Positions 1-6,145 of a DNA stretch of 8,622 nucleotides are shown here, in pieces; positions within the stretch are counted from its first letter, which is position 1, and every line of letters begins with the position of its first letter. The DNA lies in the NCBI GenBank assembly GCA_900552265.1, contig URZE01000013.1, positions 1 to 8,622 of the forward strand, read 5' to 3'. The stretch is from an uncultured Oscillospiraceae bacterium (GTDB taxonomy: Bacteria > Bacillota > Clostridia > Oscillospirales > Acutalibacteraceae). Both the position numbers and the translations under genes were made by a program. Below the pieces are notes generated by a model that searched no databases, was not told where the DNA came from, and worked only from the letters and a program-made list of their open reading frames with translations.

Positions 1-271
1 TTAAAGTTACAACTGTTTTGTTGGCGCTGTCGGTGGTTCGGTTATAGTCCGAGATTGCGGGGTGAGAATATACGTTTTTCCGCCCTTTGACATATTCTTT
101 TGTAACTAAAGTTCCTTCTTCTCGGATTGTTTTTTCAAGGTCATTTAATATCCCGATTTGAACCTGATAACGCTTAAAAGTTGTAAGAAAAAAGAAATTC
201 TGTTCGACGCCATGTTTTTCGGCAATTTCAAGAATTTCCTGTGCTTGTTCGTTTAAATTTACTTTTGACAT
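1..271 (-). CDS. P27-family phage terminase small subunit, 3' end cut off by window edge
   Basis: The reading frame starts at the ATG at 271-269, behind a good AGAGGTGA ribosome binding site, and stays open to the window edge, giving 90 residues. The start reads MSKVNLNEQAQEILEIAEKH, followed by an acidic/basic helical stretch and the motif HPAISDYNRTTDSANK near residues 68-83. An N-terminal helical DNA-binding part followed by a conserved hPxxxxYN segment is typical of P27-like small terminase subunits. These recognise phage DNA and hand it to the large subunit (TerL) for packaging. It lies last in a minus-strand run after HNH, ParB-like and Mom-like genes, so terL should follow beyond the left edge. 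It is clearly a different subfamily from the small terminase in the plus block. Family assignment is from sequence pattern only. Confidence 0.8.
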   Translation of the reverse strand, partial: MSKVNLNEQAQEILEIAEKHGVEQNFFFLTTFKRYQVQIGILNDLEKTIREEGTLVTKEYVKGRKNVYSHPAISDYNRTTDSANKTVVTL

Positions 272-295
272 TTTTCACCTCTATAATTCATATTT

Positions 296-371
296 TGGAG
301 CGAGCAAGTAGGAATTGCACCTCTGTCTGTACGTTGGGAACGCACCGTTTTACTAATTAAACTATGCTCGC
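296..371 (-). tRNA. tRNA-Gly (anticodon CCC), atypical or degenerate, CCA encoded
   Basis: On the minus strand, 76 bases fold as a cloverleaf. The acceptor GCGAGCA (371-365) pairs with TGCTCGC (306-300), then discriminator T and an encoded CCA. The D stem is GTTT/AAAC with loop AATTAGTA. The anticodon stem GTGCG/CGTAC closes loop TTCCCAA, so the anticodon CCC (338-336) reads GGG. The T stem AGAGG/CCTCT forms only if A309 is bulged, with loop TGCAATT. G18 is replaced by A and T55 by G, so the usual G18-Psi55 contact is lost, while G19-C56 is kept. The variable region is only 4 bases. The first 10 bases overlap the end of the Mom-like gene. It may be a functional phage tRNA with relaxed structure or a decaying copy. 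Confidence 0.72.
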
Positions 372-1084
372 GTATTTATTTTTTGCCCTTTGTACATTCT
401 TGCTCCAAGCTCGTCTATTTTACTGAATGGAATTATTGGCACAGTTAAGTTTTCTTTGCAAGATTTATCAATAAAGTAGATATATCTAAATTGATAACCG
501 TCAAGAATTTTCCCACCGGAATATTTAAGGTACTTTTTAAAGTCCGATTTGCCTTTGGTTATATCGTAAAAGCCTTTTCCACCAAGCTCCGGCCGCTTTT
601 TTAATGGAACAGTATTTAAAGTTAATTTATGGATTTTTTCTCCGGTGGGCAATTCGCATATACCAACATTCTTCTTAATTCCGGTTAAAACAAAATTACT
701 TGCGCGGTAAATTGTACCGTCCCCGCAGCTGCAACCGTCCGCAAAGCTGATTATCCACTTTATATGTGGCGCCTTTTTCTTTATCAGCTTTATAGCCTGT
801 GCAATGCAGCGACTTTCGCTGTTTCTTGGCAAATACTCATCAAAAGCCATTCTGTTTAATTCTAAAAATTCATTCCACTTAGTTCCCTTAACTAAAATAA
901 TGATTTTTTCTTTACTCATTGACGCACCAAAACTTAAAACACCATGTAAATTACCGTCTAAAAAAGCGCCAAAATGTAGGCAACTATTATTTACTACCTT
1001 TCCGCTATAATGATGTTCTTTTATGAAATTTATAGCGATTTTACTTGGTATTACTTTTAATTGAACTTCTTTAGCTCTGCCCAT
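362..1084 (-). CDS. Mom-like DNA modification protein (adenine methylcarbamoylation family)
   Basis: This 240-residue protein resembles the Mom family, GNAT-like enzymes. Phage Mu Mom converts adenine in phage DNA to a methylcarbamoyl form that protects against restriction. Visible motifs are HHYSG (24-28), HFGAF then GVLSFG (37-53), ELNRMAF (75-81), RNSES (87-91), IISFADG (111-117) and GDGTIYRASNF (121-131). This order (HHY near the start, a GVLxFG strand, an R/N-rich loop, an S-AD motif, then GTIYxASNF) is what I associate with Mom-like proteins of phages and prophages. The start at 1084 has a GAGGTGG binding site and lies 28 bases inside the ParB-like gene, implying translational coupling. 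The stop TAG lies inside the acceptor stem of the tRNA-Gly gene. The C-terminal third (about 150-240) is basic and unrecognised. Substrate and exact modification are inferred from the family. Confidence 0.72.
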   Translation of the reverse strand: MGRAKEVQLKVIPSKIAINFIKEHHYSGKVVNNSCLHFGAFLDGNLHGVLSFGASMSKEKIIILVKGTKWNEFLELNRMAFDEYLPRNSESRCIAQAIKLIKKKAPHIKWIISFADGCSCGDGTIYRASNFVLTGIKKNVGICELPTGEKIHKLTLNTVPLKKRPELGGKGFYDITKGKSDFKKYLKYSGGKILDGYQFRYIYFIDKSCKENLTVPIIPFSKIDELGARMYKGQKINTRA

Positions 1085-1629
1085 TGTTTTGCCACCTCGT
1101 AAATTGCATTTCCCTTTTTGTTGGGATTTTTAAAAGTTTCTTTTACTTCGTCTTTTACTAAATCAAGTACGTATTTTATTAAGTCCGCTTGCTTCTTATG
1201 AAAATAAAAAGTAATATTTTGAAATTCCGGGTCTTCGTCCGGTTTCTCATCGCTTTCGCATATTTCAATTCCGAATCCAAAGCTTTCCATATTCAACTTA
1301 TCTATACAAGATAATTCCGCTTGTAAAATATCTATATCAAAGCCCGTGTTCATAGTTAATTTGTTATGAATTAAAATGTAAGCTCTTTTTTCATCTTTGC
1401 TTAAATGACTTAGACGAATAACCTCGATTTCTTTAAAGTTTAGCTTCTTCAAAGCGATATATCTTCCGTGTCCTTCGATTATCACATTATTTTCATCAAT
1501 TGCAATCGGGTCATTATTTCCGAACTCCTTAATTGATTTTTTGATTTGTTCTATCTGTTCAAGTGGGTGAAGTTTTGCGTTATTTTCATAGGGTTTAATT
1601 TTATCTATGCTTATTTTTTCTATCTTCAT
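1057..1629 (-). CDS. ParB/Srx-fold N-terminal domain protein (phage type)
   Basis: The chosen start (1629, MKIEKISIDKIKPYENNAKL) has a GGAAG binding site 7 bases upstream and begins directly with the ParB-like domain. A GTG at 1710 would add 27 residues without a clear site. The 190-residue product has the phage ParB signature: I-x-KIKPYENNAKLH, then QIKKSIKEFGNNDPIAID, then the catalytic/nucleotide loop IIEGHGRYIALKKL, then LSKDEKRAYILIHNKL. The last 70 residues are acidic and then lysine-rich, without a recognised domain. Phage ParB-like proteins of this kind lie beside terminases and DNA-modifying enzymes. Their role is not settled; nuclease, CTPase and specificity roles have been proposed. 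It overlaps the Mom-like gene by 28 bases, so the two are probably made together and may act on the same DNA. It is not a chromosome-partition ParB: no partner parA and no long HTH region are seen. Confidence 0.85.
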   Translation of the reverse strand: MKIEKISIDKIKPYENNAKLHPLEQIEQIKKSIKEFGNNDPIAIDENNVIIEGHGRYIALKKLNFKEIEVIRLSHLSKDEKRAYILIHNKLTMNTGFDIDILQAELSCIDKLNMESFGFGIEICESDEKPDEDPEFQNITFYFHKKQADLIKYVLDLVKDEVKETFKNPNKKGNAIYEVAKQWAELKKFN

Positions 1630-1742
1630 TTTGTCTTCCTTTCCAAAAAACTCACGTTTATTAAATTCGGTGTAAATTTTATGAGTGCCGTTGGTGTTTG
1701 GTGTTTTCACCTGAAAAATATTTAAGATAGTGTGGGGATTAT

Positions 1743-2216
1743 TTATTTTTGGTTCTGTTCAATAATTATATTTTTTACTTCTCCATATGGGATTTTTCCT
1801 TTGTCACACAATGAGTAGTGCATAGAGCAAAGCGTTATTAAATTACTTTCATCAAGTTTCAAATCCTTGTTTGAGTTAATCGGTATCGCATGATGAACTT
1901 GAAGATTATCGCTGTTGTATTTTCTTTTTGTTCCGTACAGATTTCTTAAACAAATTTGACAAAGATAATTATCACGCTTTTTAATATATTTTCTTTTCTT
2001 TTGCCACTTTGGGCTGTTTCTGAATCGGGTGGTATCGTCTATCTTTTTTCGTTTAATAGGCTTCTTGCTACATTTGTAACATTCATCGTGAATCTTCCCA
2101 CAATATTTACATGACTTTTGAATTCTAAAACTTCCTTTTCTGTCATTTTGGTTAATAGGATGTTTGAACCCAACGTTTTTCGTGCGTTGCCCCACGCCAG
2201 TTGCGGTTTGCTTCAT
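1743..2216 (-). CDS. Phage HNH endonuclease with N-terminal zinc knuckle (start uncertain)
   Basis: The C-terminal part is a standard phage HNH nuclease: YIKKRDNYLCQICL, then the metal-binding core VHHAIPINSNKDLKLDESNL, then ITLCSMHYSLCDKGKIP. It is preceded by a zinc knuckle, CKYCGKIHDECYKC. Such HNH genes commonly sit just ahead of terminase genes and take part in cutting DNA at packaging. The start is unclear. The frame is open to 2258, but that reaches into a terminator hairpin. The ATG at 2216 is used here. The 28 residues it adds come from a DNA element that also occurs on the plus strand upstream of the other terminase. There, that element is leader DNA ending in a ribosome binding site. 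By analogy, translation here could start at an in-frame ATT at 2123, 7 bases after AAGGAAG. Confidence 0.85.
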   Translation of the reverse strand: MKQTATGVGQRTKNVGFKHPINQNDRKGSFRIQKSCKYCGKIHDECYKCSKKPIKRKKIDDTTRFRNSPKWQKKRKYIKKRDNYLCQICLRNLYGTKRKYNSDNLQVHHAIPINSNKDLKLDESNLITLCSMHYSLCDKGKIPYGEVKNIIIEQNQK

Positions 2217-2222
2217 TTGTGG
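2131..2222 (-). repeat. Inverted leader element, copy 1 (before HNH)
   Basis: These 92 bases on the minus strand match 7598-7689 on the plus strand at 77 of 92 positions without a gap. Both copies lie shortly after a rho-independent terminator and end at a purine-rich binding site (here AAAAGGAAG). Just upstream each has a hairpin of different sequence; here it is GGGGAT/ATCTCC around CTTAA (2220-2239). Copy 1 also forms GCGT/ACGC around GGGGCA. Many of the differences alter amino acids in the open frame, so selection at RNA or DNA level seems likelier than protein conservation. It may be the shared 5' leader of packaging operons. Confidence 0.8.
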
Positions 2223-2248
2223 AGATTTAAGATCCCCCATCAGAACAT

Positions 2249-2278
2249 AAAAAAACACCCGATGATTGACTCGGATGT
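2249..2278 (-). terminator. Rho-independent terminator ending the three-gene cassette
   Basis: On the minus strand ACATCCGA (2278-2271) pairs with TCGGGTGT (2262-2255), eight pairs with one G-U, around an 8-base loop, and is followed by a run of T. It lies after the stop of the 257-residue gene and before the HNH leader, separating the cassette from the packaging genes. Confidence 0.85.
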
Positions 2279-2296
2279 CGTAGGTTAAAATAACAT

Positions 2297-3070
2297 TTAT
2301 ATATAGCTAAGGTTATATGTTCTGCACTGATCTAACGAGACCTGTAATCCTCGTTTAATTTCTCTTCCAACTTCCTCTTTACGTTCATTCCTTGCTTTAT
2401 TTTCACGATAAAACGTCAAACCATCACGTAACTGATTGTGTACACGCCTCAATCGAGGAATATAATCTACCATAGTTTGCCATGCACAATCACGTGGGAA
2501 ATGTTTTATAGGATCTATATTGAAACCTAGATCAATATGTTGTTGGGAAATAAGGCCAACGGTTTCATTGCGACTATTAATTAACTCATTAATTCTCATA
2601 TATAATATACCTTTGGTTCTATTATCAGGTTCAACTTCAGGTAAATTGAGTTCATCAGGCCATAATCTCATTGGTTCAGGTACTCCTGTTAGGTTAATTA
2701 AGTACCCATATATAGAACTATCTAAGATTAAGCTAGAAAAAGTTAAACTTGTATACTGAGCAGCGGGTATAGAACCTCTATTACTCTGTATTTGAATTTG
2801 GTACTGATTACCTCCCTGATGAACTATATCTGCTCTTGCGGGATCATCATCAGAACCAAAAAGCCGAGGGCTCCGACTTGAAACACGAAAACAATCAGAA
2901 ATTATAGTTCCAATTGTAGTATCAGTAAGTGTTGCCATCTGACTTGTCACATATCTACAGATCTCAGGCATATTATAGTGTTCATTTTTAATATGAGAAG
3001 AAGGATAATCCGGAGGGTTAGAAAGAATATTAGTACATCTATTCGTCTGTTGCTGTAAACTAAATTGCAC
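2297..3070 (-). CDS. Unrecognised 257-residue protein, third gene of accessory cassette
   Basis: I do not recognise this protein. It starts with GTG at 3070, about 10 bases after AAGGCGG, and 17 bases after the stop of the preceding gene, so it is co-transcribed with it. There is no signal peptide or clear membrane segment. The first part is rich in Q, N, S and P. The middle holds a strand-like stretch (QYQIQIQSNRGSIPAAQYTS), then PEPMRLWPDELNLPEVEPDN. The last 60 residues are charged and helical (FYRENKARNERKEEVGREIK). It looks soluble, more like an effector or host-interaction protein than a structural phage protein, but that is only an impression. It is the last gene before the cassette terminator. 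Unlike its lysine-rich neighbours it uses many arginines, which may indicate a different origin. Confidence 0.7.
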   Translation of the reverse strand: MQFSLQQQTNRCTNILSNPPDYPSSHIKNEHYNMPEICRYVTSQMATLTDTTIGTIISDCFRVSSRSPRLFGSDDDPARADIVHQGGNQYQIQIQSNRGSIPAAQYTSLTFSSLILDSSIYGYLINLTGVPEPMRLWPDELNLPEVEPDNRTKGILYMRINELINSRNETVGLISQQHIDLGFNIDPIKHFPRDCAWQTMVDYIPRLRRVHNQLRDGLTFYRENKARNERKEEVGREIKRGLQVSLDQCRTYNLSYI

Positions 3071-3087
3071 TATTTAACGCCGCCTTT

Positions 3088-3654
3088 TCATACTAAAATT
3101 TGATCTAATAGTATAGCTACAAGATGAAATAAAAGTGGATCTGAATTTAATTCTGAGCATAAAACTAATTTTTGTTTACCTTGTTTATCTAACAATCTTA
3201 ACCTGCCAGTATCTATACTATAATCTAAAATTTCTTTTTTATCGTTAACTTGTAATTCTATATTAATCAAAAAAGTTTTGCTTAGATATTTCTTAACATT
3301 TAACAAACCATACAAAAAACCATCTTGAGAACTAATTTTCCAAAGTTCATCTCCATATTCATCACAACAGGATTTCCTTAAAACAAATAAATCTTCGCTA
3401 TTACATGCTTTTATCTGAAAGGTTTCACTTTCAATCTGATCAATATTGAATAGTGGTAATATTTCTGAGAAACTTCCTACGTCTTTTTTACTGTAACGAT
3501 ATACTACTTTTTTATCACATTTGTATACAGGATATCCTAACAAATCAGTAACTTCAAGCGCTGAACAATTTACAAACGAAAAGAAACAACTTAAAAGTGT
3601 AGATACCACAATTTGTTTATTAAATAATTTAAATAAATTCATTTTTATTTTCAT
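3088..3654 (-). CDS. Secreted cysteine-containing protein of unknown function, second gene of cassette
   Basis: I do not recognise the family. The N-terminus is a clear Sec signal peptide: basic residues (K2, K4, K9, K13), a hydrophobic core from about 15 to 29, and likely cleavage near CSA-LEV (after residue 32). There is no convincing lipobox, so a soluble exported protein is favoured over a lipoprotein. The mature part of about 156 residues has five cysteines (46, 84, 96, 97, 166), suggesting disulfides outside the cytoplasm. It looks strand-rich and ends in a hydrophobic stretch (LLFHLVAILLDQILV, 174-188) that could be amphipathic or membrane-touching. The first ATG (3654) sits right against TAAGG, so the fifth residue, also Met (3642), could be the true start. 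It follows the 197-residue gene after 12 bases. Confidence 0.72.
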   Translation of the reverse strand: MKIKMNLFKLFNKQIVVSTLLSCFFSFVNCSALEVTDLLGYPVYKCDKKVVYRYSKKDVGSFSEILPLFNIDQIESETFQIKACNSEDLFVLRKSCCDEYGDELWKISSQDGFLYGLLNVKKYLSKTFLINIELQVNDKKEILDYSIDTGRLRLLDKQGKQKLVLCSELNSDPLLFHLVAILLDQILV

Positions 3655-3666
3655 CCTTATATTAAA

Positions 3667-4260
3667 TCAATTTTTTAGTTCTTTAAAATATTTTGTCCAT
3701 TTAACTAAATCATCTTTGGCATCATCAAGAAATTTGAAAACAGAGCTTAAATTAGTTGATTTTGTTGGTTGTTCTACTTGTACAGCAACTGTTTCTGATG
3801 ATTTTACTTTTAAAATCAAATCAACCAAATCAACAGATGATGTTTTATTCATTTTTCTTTCAAATTCAGAAACACAATCACTTTCTGCTTCGTTTAAAAG
3901 CCCTTCCGGAAAATTTGTATCTGGCAATATGATTTTTTTAAACTTATCTTGTTGATCCTTAGATAAGTAAAGCAAACAATCAAATTTTGGGCTGAGTATG
4001 TAACTAAGTCTACCTTCCTTTATTAACAACTTTTCAAACAACTTTTTCGCTTTTTGAATGTTATTGGTATAAACCTTATATGTACTTGATGAATCTTGTT
4101 TCTCACCCAACAACTGCTTATAAAACCCTTTATATCCCGAAGGCTTTTGTTCGCCTCTTTTTATTGCAAGCAAAAAACTTTCTATTTTTTTCTTTTTAAA
4201 ATATTTTTCAGCAAACTGGGCTGCTTTTTTGGTAAACTTGATTTGCCCGTGTTTTAACAT
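3667..4260 (-). CDS. Unrecognised lysine-rich 197-residue protein, first gene of cassette
   Basis: I do not recognise this protein. The frame is open from 4287, but the ATG at 4260 is preferred because AAAGGAGG lies 9 bases before it; the product then starts MLKHGQIKFTKKAAQFAEKY. It has no signal peptide or membrane segment. The first 100 residues are basic and helical (EKYFKKKKIESFLLAIKRGE; KAKKLFEKLL). The middle has PKFDCLLYLSKDQQDKF and LPDTNFPEGLL. The end is again helical with WTKYFKELKN. It heads a three-gene transcript from the promoter at 4297-4325. A cytoplasmic regulator, chaperone or antitoxin-like partner of the downstream products is possible, but nothing in the sequence decides this. 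Confidence 0.7.
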   Translation of the reverse strand: MLKHGQIKFTKKAAQFAEKYFKKKKIESFLLAIKRGEQKPSGYKGFYKQLLGEKQDSSSTYKVYTNNIQKAKKLFEKLLIKEGRLSYILSPKFDCLLYLSKDQQDKFKKIILPDTNFPEGLLNEAESDCVSEFERKMNKTSSVDLVDLILKVKSSETVAVQVEQPTKSTNLSSVFKFLDDAKDDLVKWTKYFKELKN

Positions 4261-4296
4261 ACAACTTTTCCTCCTTTCAATGATCAAAACAAAGGT

Positions 4297-4325
4297 ATTA
4301 TATCATAAATTTTCAATTTTGTCCA
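4297..4325 (-). promoter_or_regulatory. Sigma70-type promoter of the three-gene accessory cassette
   Basis: On the minus strand TGGACA (4325-4320) and a perfect TATAAT (4302-4297) are separated by 17 bases. It lies about 37 bases before the start at 4260 and downstream of the previous operon's terminator. The cassette can therefore be expressed independently of the phage regulatory cascade. Confidence 0.75.
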
Positions 4326-4412
4326 TTAATTAAGATTAATTGAATTCAACACACTTTGACAATTTTAATGTAACGCATAAAATACTTGTGAGTTTTAATC
4401 CTCCTTTTGAGC

Positions 4413-4444
4413 AAAAATAGAGCACCTGGAAGTTCAGGCACTCT
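4413..4444 (-). terminator. Rho-independent terminator after the DUF1492-like regulator gene
   Basis: On the minus strand AGAGTGCCTG (4444-4435) pairs fully with CAGGTGCTCT (4428-4419), two G-U pairs included, around loop AACTTC, followed by ATTTTTG. It closes the replication/regulator operon that ends at 4493 and insulates the cassette promoter. Confidence 0.85.
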
Positions 4445-4492
4445 GTACAAGAAAGGCTATGAGATATTATCTCACAATACAATTTTACCACA

Positions 4493-4903
4493 CTACAATC
4501 GGGAATTTCGGGAAAGCTTTAAAAAACGATTGTGTTTTTTTCGCTCTGTGCTCCCATCTCCAAGTACACCCATATTTTGAGCAACTTGTTGCCAAGTTAA
4601 ACCCTGAGAGTACCTAAGTGTTAATATTATTCTCATCTCGCTGTCTTTAACGCTCGATATAAATCTGTCAAGACGATTTAATTCATAAAAACATTTCTTT
4701 AAGTTTAAATCAAGTAGTCCTTTTAAATCTGCTATCTGTGCGGCATAATTTGCAACTTTATCAGATACACCGTTCCCATTCGGAAGTCCCGTTATTTTTG
4801 CGGTACAGTTTGTTGCCAATGCCTCAAGTTCAGAGAGCCTCCTTTGTTGTTCCTTGATTTCTTTTCTCAAATAATAAAGCTGTGAAAGCTCTTTTTTAGT
4901 CAA
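4493..4903 (-). CDS. DUF1492/RinA-like phage transcriptional regulator (sigma-like HTH)
   Basis: The 136-residue product starts at TTG 4903, 6 bases after GAGGTGA and 11 bases after the dnaC-like stop. Residues 1-85 form a long coiled-coil-like helix (KKELSQLYYLRKEIKEQQRR; YELNRLDRFISSVKDSEMR). The C-terminal 50 residues hold a sigma-70 region 4-like helix-turn-helix: MRIILTLRYSQGLTWQQVAQ followed by KKHNRFLKL. Small proteins of this type sit at the end of the early region of many Gram-positive-type prophages and switch on the late packaging and structural genes. That fits its place between replication genes and the packaging region. In this window the accessory cassette has been inserted between it and the genes it should control. 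Confidence 0.82.
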   Translation of the reverse strand: MTKKELSQLYYLRKEIKEQQRRLSELEALATNCTAKITGLPNGNGVSDKVANYAAQIADLKGLLDLNLKKCFYELNRLDRFISSVKDSEMRIILTLRYSQGLTWQQVAQNMGVLGDGSTERKKHNRFLKLSRNSRL

Positions 4904-4914
4904 TCAAAATCACC

Positions 4915-5730
4915 TCAAAATATGCAATCTTTTTTAGTGTTTCTCAGGCTTGCACCTTCAATTTTCATAACTGCTCCGCTTGTCATTTCTAATATTCTGT
5001 CAACTGTTTTTTCGGCTATTCCTCGCTCATTTATAAGTTCATTCAAACTGTGATTGCTTGAAAAAATAGTTGCTTTTTTGCTATTGTACCGTTTATTGAT
5101 AATATCGAATAAAAGACTTTGCAACCAGGTATCACCGGAGCTTTTGCTAAATATTTCTGTTCCCAAGTCATCAAAAAATAAGACTTCAATATTCGCAAAT
5201 CTTTCGATTAAATTTTGCTCTGTTTGGTTAGATTCACGATTAAACGTGGATTTTACCGCCTTTGAAATTTCAAACAAGTTGGTAAAGAGAACAGGCACGC
5301 ATTTTGAAAGTAATTCATTCGCCATACAAGCGGTTAAATGCGTTTTTCCAACTCCTTTATCTCCAAAAAGATAAATGCCATATCCGTTTTTGATTGTTTC
5401 TTCGTATAGCTCGCAGTATTTGCGGCACCTTTTAAAAGCTCTGTCAAAACTTGAATTAATCCCTGTTTTTGAGTTTTCAAAAGTAACATTTTTGTATCGC
5501 TCGCCAAGTAGAGAAAGACATTTAAGCTTTTCGATTTTTAGCATTTTTTCTTGCTTTTCTCGGCTCAATTTTTCTTCTTCTTGCTGTTTTTGCATACATT
5601 TGCACATAACCTTGAATGTTCGTTTAATCCCCATAAATTCAGCGGTTTTAAAAATTTTAGCACCACAAACAGAGCATACTTCTTCGCTATTCGGGATATT
5701 CGGTGCAAAGTTTTCTGCCACTTCTTCCAT
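4915..5730 (-). CDS. DnaC/IstB-like helicase loader ATPase
   Basis: The 271-residue protein is a phage helicase loader of the DnaC type. It carries an N-terminal zinc finger (CSVCG at 19-23 and CKC further on), a charged linker rich in K and E, then an AAA+ ATPase. Walker A is GDKGVGKTH, Walker B is VLFFDDLG, sensor 1 is IFSSNHS, and an arginine-containing box VII lies at VDRILEMTSG. It places replicative helicase on the DNA strand opened by the phage initiator. The ATG at 5730 has GGAGGTG 6 bases upstream, and the gene overlaps the 3' end of the truncated replication gene by 44 bases. The ATPase motifs are all intact, so the gene itself looks functional, although its normal partner is broken. 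Confidence 0.9.
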   Translation of the reverse strand: MEEVAENFAPNIPNSEEVCSVCGAKIFKTAEFMGIKRTFKVMCKCMQKQQEEEKLSREKQEKMLKIEKLKCLSLLGERYKNVTFENSKTGINSSFDRAFKRCRKYCELYEETIKNGYGIYLFGDKGVGKTHLTACMANELLSKCVPVLFTNLFEISKAVKSTFNRESNQTEQNLIERFANIEVLFFDDLGTEIFSKSSGDTWLQSLLFDIINKRYNSKKATIFSSNHSLNELINERGIAEKTVDRILEMTSGAVMKIEGASLRNTKKDCIF

Positions 5731-5945
5731 GGTCTACACCTCCGAAACTTTTGGTGTCTTTTTGCGTCCAACTCAAAATTGTTGCATAGTGAGATTTGTA
5801 CTTTTTCCCACTTGACGCAATATAGCTTGATAGCCTCTCAATGTAGCTTTCTGTTTCTGCTCCAAGTTTTGATTTTAGCTTTTGGAGTTCATCAGCCGAC
5901 AAAAGCACATTTTCAAACTCGCCGAATTTTTCTTTAATTTGAACT
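5687..5945 (-). pseudogene. 3' fragment of phage replication initiator/organisation protein
   Basis: Only the end of the gene remains. From about KEKFGEFENVLLS onward the sequence has the pattern common at the C-terminus of phage replication proteins encoded just before dnaC: ADELQKLKSKL, then YIERLSSYIASSGKKYKSHY, then ATILSWTQK. The frame stays open to an ATG at 6064. However, those first 40 or so residues are only the antisense of an HNH nuclease gene fragment on the plus strand, so they are not the true N-terminus. The missing DNA-binding part would normally carry a winged helix. The junction lies near 5935-5945. The gene overlaps the DnaC-like gene by 44 bases, as is normal for this gene pair. 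Confidence 0.72.
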
Positions 5946-6099
5946 TTGTGAGCGAAAGAATATTTTAAAAGCTGTGGAGGAAGTACATCACATAATTCCC
6001 TTATCAAAAGGCGGAACACATAACGATGAAAATTTAATAAGTTTATGTAAGAGATGTCACTCAAAAATTACTGCAACCGAAGGCGGCCGTTGGGGATAA
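5944..6099 (+). pseudogene. 3' fragment of an HNH endonuclease gene
   Basis: The plus frame ending at TAA 6097-6099 reads LCERKNILKAVEEVHHIIPL and then SKGGTHNDENLISLCKRCHS and KITATEGGRWG. This is the classic core of a phage HNH nuclease: the catalytic EVHHIIPL, the asparagine of DENL, and the second zinc pair CKRC. An in-frame TAA at 5935 and loss of the first cysteine pair show that the 5' half is missing. It abuts the truncated replication gene in a head-to-head arrangement. It differs clearly from the complete HNH at 1743-2216 (VHHAIPINSN core), so it is not a duplicate of it. It is oriented with the plus-strand block and may mark that block's original left side. Confidence 0.78.
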
Positions 6100-6128
6100 A
6101 AAATAGGCTTGCACTTCCATGCAAACCT
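6098..6128 (-). terminator. Rho-independent terminator of the toxin-antitoxin operon
   Basis: On the minus strand AGGTTTGCA (6128-6120) pairs with TGCAAGCCT (6113-6105), nine pairs with one G-U, around TGGAAG, followed by ATTTTTT. It is 18 bases after the yafQ-like stop. The plus strand lacks the T run and has a mismatch. Confidence 0.85.
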
Positions 6129-6145
6129 CAAATTATTAACAAATA

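Noticed and set aside
1630..1710. Upstream GTG start extending the ParB-like protein by 27 residues
   Set aside because: The ATG at 1629 has a well-spaced GGAAG site and starts directly at the conserved domain; the extension has no conserved pattern.
5946..6064. N-terminal 40 residues of the 125-residue minus-strand frame as a true protein start
   Set aside because: The same bases on the plus strand encode the HNH nuclease core, so the minus frame is only its antisense.
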